Below, one piece after another: positions 42,251-43,691 of a DNA stretch of 43,691 bases. The stretch is from the NCBI GenBank assembly GCA_023410575.1, contig JAEYPP010000077.1, positions 1 to 43,691 of the forward strand, given 5' to 3'. The notes below the pieces were generated by a model that saw nothing but the letters and a program-made list of their open reading frames with translations, ran no database searches and had not been told where the DNA came from. How positions within the stretch are numbered: the stretch's first letter is position 1; every line of letters starts with the position of its first letter. Source of the DNA: Bacillota bacterium (GTDB lineage Bacteria > Bacillota > Clostridia > Lachnospirales > Lachnospiraceae). A program made the translations under genes and the position numbers.

Positions 42251-43276
42251 ATGAATAATAGAATTAGTTTTGAAAATATGCTTAATGATTTGCTTACTAA
42301 GGATAATAAATATTCAAACGAATTAACAATATTCAAAAACTATTTAATCGGAAACAAACTTATTGATCAAGTTTTTGATTTATCAATCAATGATTTAGAT
42401 GATTATTTCGATTCGCTATATACCGATAAGGTAGGATTTAAAGCGACATTAACCACTCACATATCTGCATTGAAAACATTATTTAATTATCTGATTAGTA
42501 ATAAATACAATTTTCGTAGTTTACTTGCTCATATATCAACAAAAAGCTTTAAAGAACAGGCAGAAGAAAGAGTAAAAGATGGCGTTAAAAAAGGAATTAT
42601 ACCAATAGAGCTTTTAAATTCAACATTATATAAAATGGATGAGTATATATCAATTAACGCTAATGCGGAATTTACGGGAATCAATGAAGAGAGAAGATAT
42701 TATTATGTTGTATTGGCATGTTTATATGCAAAACTAACATTACTAATTCCGATAAAGCCGAAGGATATGCTGATAAAGACATTTGGTGATATAAGAAATG
42801 AATCAGTAAGACATATTGAACATCAAGGAATAGTTATTAATATACCAAATGGATTAAGAAGGCAGATAATCAAAACGATAGATTATGCAGAAAAAAAATA
42901 TAATATAGCGTATTCATCAGAACAGCCATTGTTTGAATTTTTATTTAAAGCTATACTTAAAAATGTTACAACCTCTTCATTGGCTACCGCATTTGAAAAA
43001 GCTTATGAAGAAATAGGTGAGTATAAAATGTTAGAGAAAAATCCGAACGAGATAAAAGATAAATATACATATACAGCAGAGAGTTATAAAGCAACTGCTA
43101 TATGTGAATTACTAAATAACGGTGTCGATTTATTATTTTTGCATCAACTGACAGGGCTAGATCATAATGCATTACTTGCAAATTATGATGAAAATGCTAT
43201 GGATAAATTGGTAGATATTAAGTCTAAAAATATTAATGGAAGTATTGTTAATACGGGTTTCTTTACATATCTATAA
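42251..43276 (+). CDS. Divergent tyrosine recombinase-like protein
   Basis: 341 residues. Residues 1-95 look like a core-binding SAM-like domain (THISALKTLFNYLIS), and the C-terminus has the recombinase layout ELLNNGVDLLFLHQLTG, ending ANYDENAMDKL. At the HxxR box the sequence is AESYKATAI and the LGH position reads TGL, so the catalytic Arg and two His are gone, while the final Tyr is kept. The extended ribosome site AAGGGGTGATA and a good terminator show a living gene. It may bind DNA without cutting it, as a phage regulator, or be a very divergent enzyme. The next gene is a terminase remnant. Confidence 0.7.
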   Translation: MNNRISFENMLNDLLTKDNKYSNELTIFKNYLIGNKLIDQVFDLSINDLDDYFDSLYTDKVGFKATLTTHISALKTLFNYLISNKYNFRSLLAHISTKSFKEQAEERVKDGVKKGIIPIELLNSTLYKMDEYISINANAEFTGINEERRYYYVVLACLYAKLTLLIPIKPKDMLIKTFGDIRNESVRHIEHQGIVINIPNGLRRQIIKTIDYAEKKYNIAYSSEQPLFEFLFKAILKNVTTSSLATAFEKAYEEIGEYKMLEKNPNEIKDKYTYTAESYKATAICELLNNGVDLLFLHQLTGLDHNALLANYDENAMDKLVDIKSKNINGSIVNTGFFTYL

Positions 43277-43287
43277 TTATATGGTAA

Positions 43288-43315
43288 AGAACTTACTACT
43301 GTAGGTGCTTTTTTT
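43288..43315 (+). terminator. Terminator after the recombinase-like gene
   Basis: ACTTAC/GTAGGT short stem followed by eight T. Confidence 0.6.
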
Positions 43316-43338
43316 TACTCAGAACCAACGAATATGAG

Positions 43339-43434
43339 ATGAGTCTGATAGCAGAAAAGAAATTAACCGATAAACAGAAAGCATTCGTGGTTGAGTATTT
43401 CATAAATATGGATGCCACCAGAGCTTACCTATAG
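43339..43434 (+). pseudogene. terS: Phage terminase small-subunit fragment
   Basis: 31 codons, KKLTDKQKAFVVEYFINMD then ATRAYL and TAG: the N-terminal helix-turn-helix signature of TerS (LTxKQxxFVxEYxxxxNAT). The family is normally 130-200 residues, so nearly everything is missing. A different frame a little further on reads TLEDYITKTTSEQLSAIAE before TGA, perhaps a second scrap of phage gene. Together with the integrase fragment it marks a prophage reduced to about 2.3 kb. Confidence 0.75.
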
Positions 43435-43691
43435 ATATACAACACTGGAGGACTACATTACAAAGACAACTTCGGAGCAATTAAGTGCCATTGCTGAGAC
43501 TTATAATGGGGTTATATGAATAGCATATTTGTTAATACTCGGGCCACTATATTGAATGTAAGACACGTTAATTGTAAAATGAAACGCAACCCTTTCCATT
43601 ACAATTAACAGTTTTTGAGTAGCTTGTTATATATCTGCTAAGAGGTTGCATCTTAGCTTACAAAAGTCTAGTGTATGTCAAAGCACTAGGC
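43435..43691. other. Gene-less right end with one hairpin
   Basis: No complete gene. GTTAATTGTAA (43567-43577) and TTACAATTAAC (43599-43609) pair and are followed by AGTTTTT, so a terminator is likely. The rest is unassigned. Confidence 0.45.

Overview
The window looks like chromosomal DNA of a low-GC, spore-forming Clostridia, most likely Lachnospiraceae (Lachnoclostridium/Clostridium phytofermentans-like). The evidence is the AT-rich sequence with strong AGGAGG ribosome sites, two T-box leaders, a sporulation sigma factor SigH next to cysS-mrnC-rlmB, a PPi-type phosphofructokinase, DegV proteins and a one-chain clostridial PurL. The genus is an inference.

Layout. (1) 0.2-3.1 kb: a tandem pair of AstE/AspA (M14-like) proteins, the second lacking the zinc ligands, followed by the amino-acid exporter pair azlC-azlD. 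(2) 3.2-7.1 kb: a compact type IV pilus-like operon with PilC, four small membrane-anchored pilin-like proteins and PilT, but no PilB or prepilin peptidase; then a secreted transglutaminase-like protein and a Cys-rich protein. (3) 8.5-11.0 kb, minus strand: a stand-alone GyrI-like effector-binding protein, a LysR regulator and a MraY-like transferase. (4) 11.3-24.8 kb: metabolic genes purL, pepT, T-box-controlled ilvD-ilvB, pfp, two degV genes and an RNase H. (5) 25.0-26.4 kb: tRNA-Pro and tRNA-Lys, then a broken integrase and a small accessory cluster ending in a YHYH/peptidoglycan-binding secreted protein. (6) 26.9-34.1 kb: a two-component system, an unknown protein, an acetate transporter, a tiny zinc ribbon and a PurF paralogue whose nucleophilic Cys is Gly. 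(7) 34.5-41.2 kb: an unknown protein, ispF, a Cys T-box followed by a 216-bp tandem repeat array, cysE-cysS-mrnC-rlmB and sigH. (8) 41.3-43.7 kb: tRNA-Thr and a shrunken prophage (integrase fragment, sigma-like fragment, divergent tyrosine recombinase, terminase small-subunit fragment).

How it works together. ilvDB and cysE-cysS are each under uncharged-tRNA control, so branched-chain amino acid and cysteine supply are read out at the leader RNA. Both tRNA loci have acted as integration points. The most unusual parts are non-coding: a family of palindromes placed directly on the U-tract of intrinsic terminators (three copies), an associated duplicated hairpin unit that shows paired base changes, and the 216-bp structured array lying between the Cys T-box and cysE. 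The most unusual proteins are three probable pseudo-enzymes or divergent enzymes: the zinc-less M14 partner, the Cys-less PurF and the recombinase without its Arg-His box.
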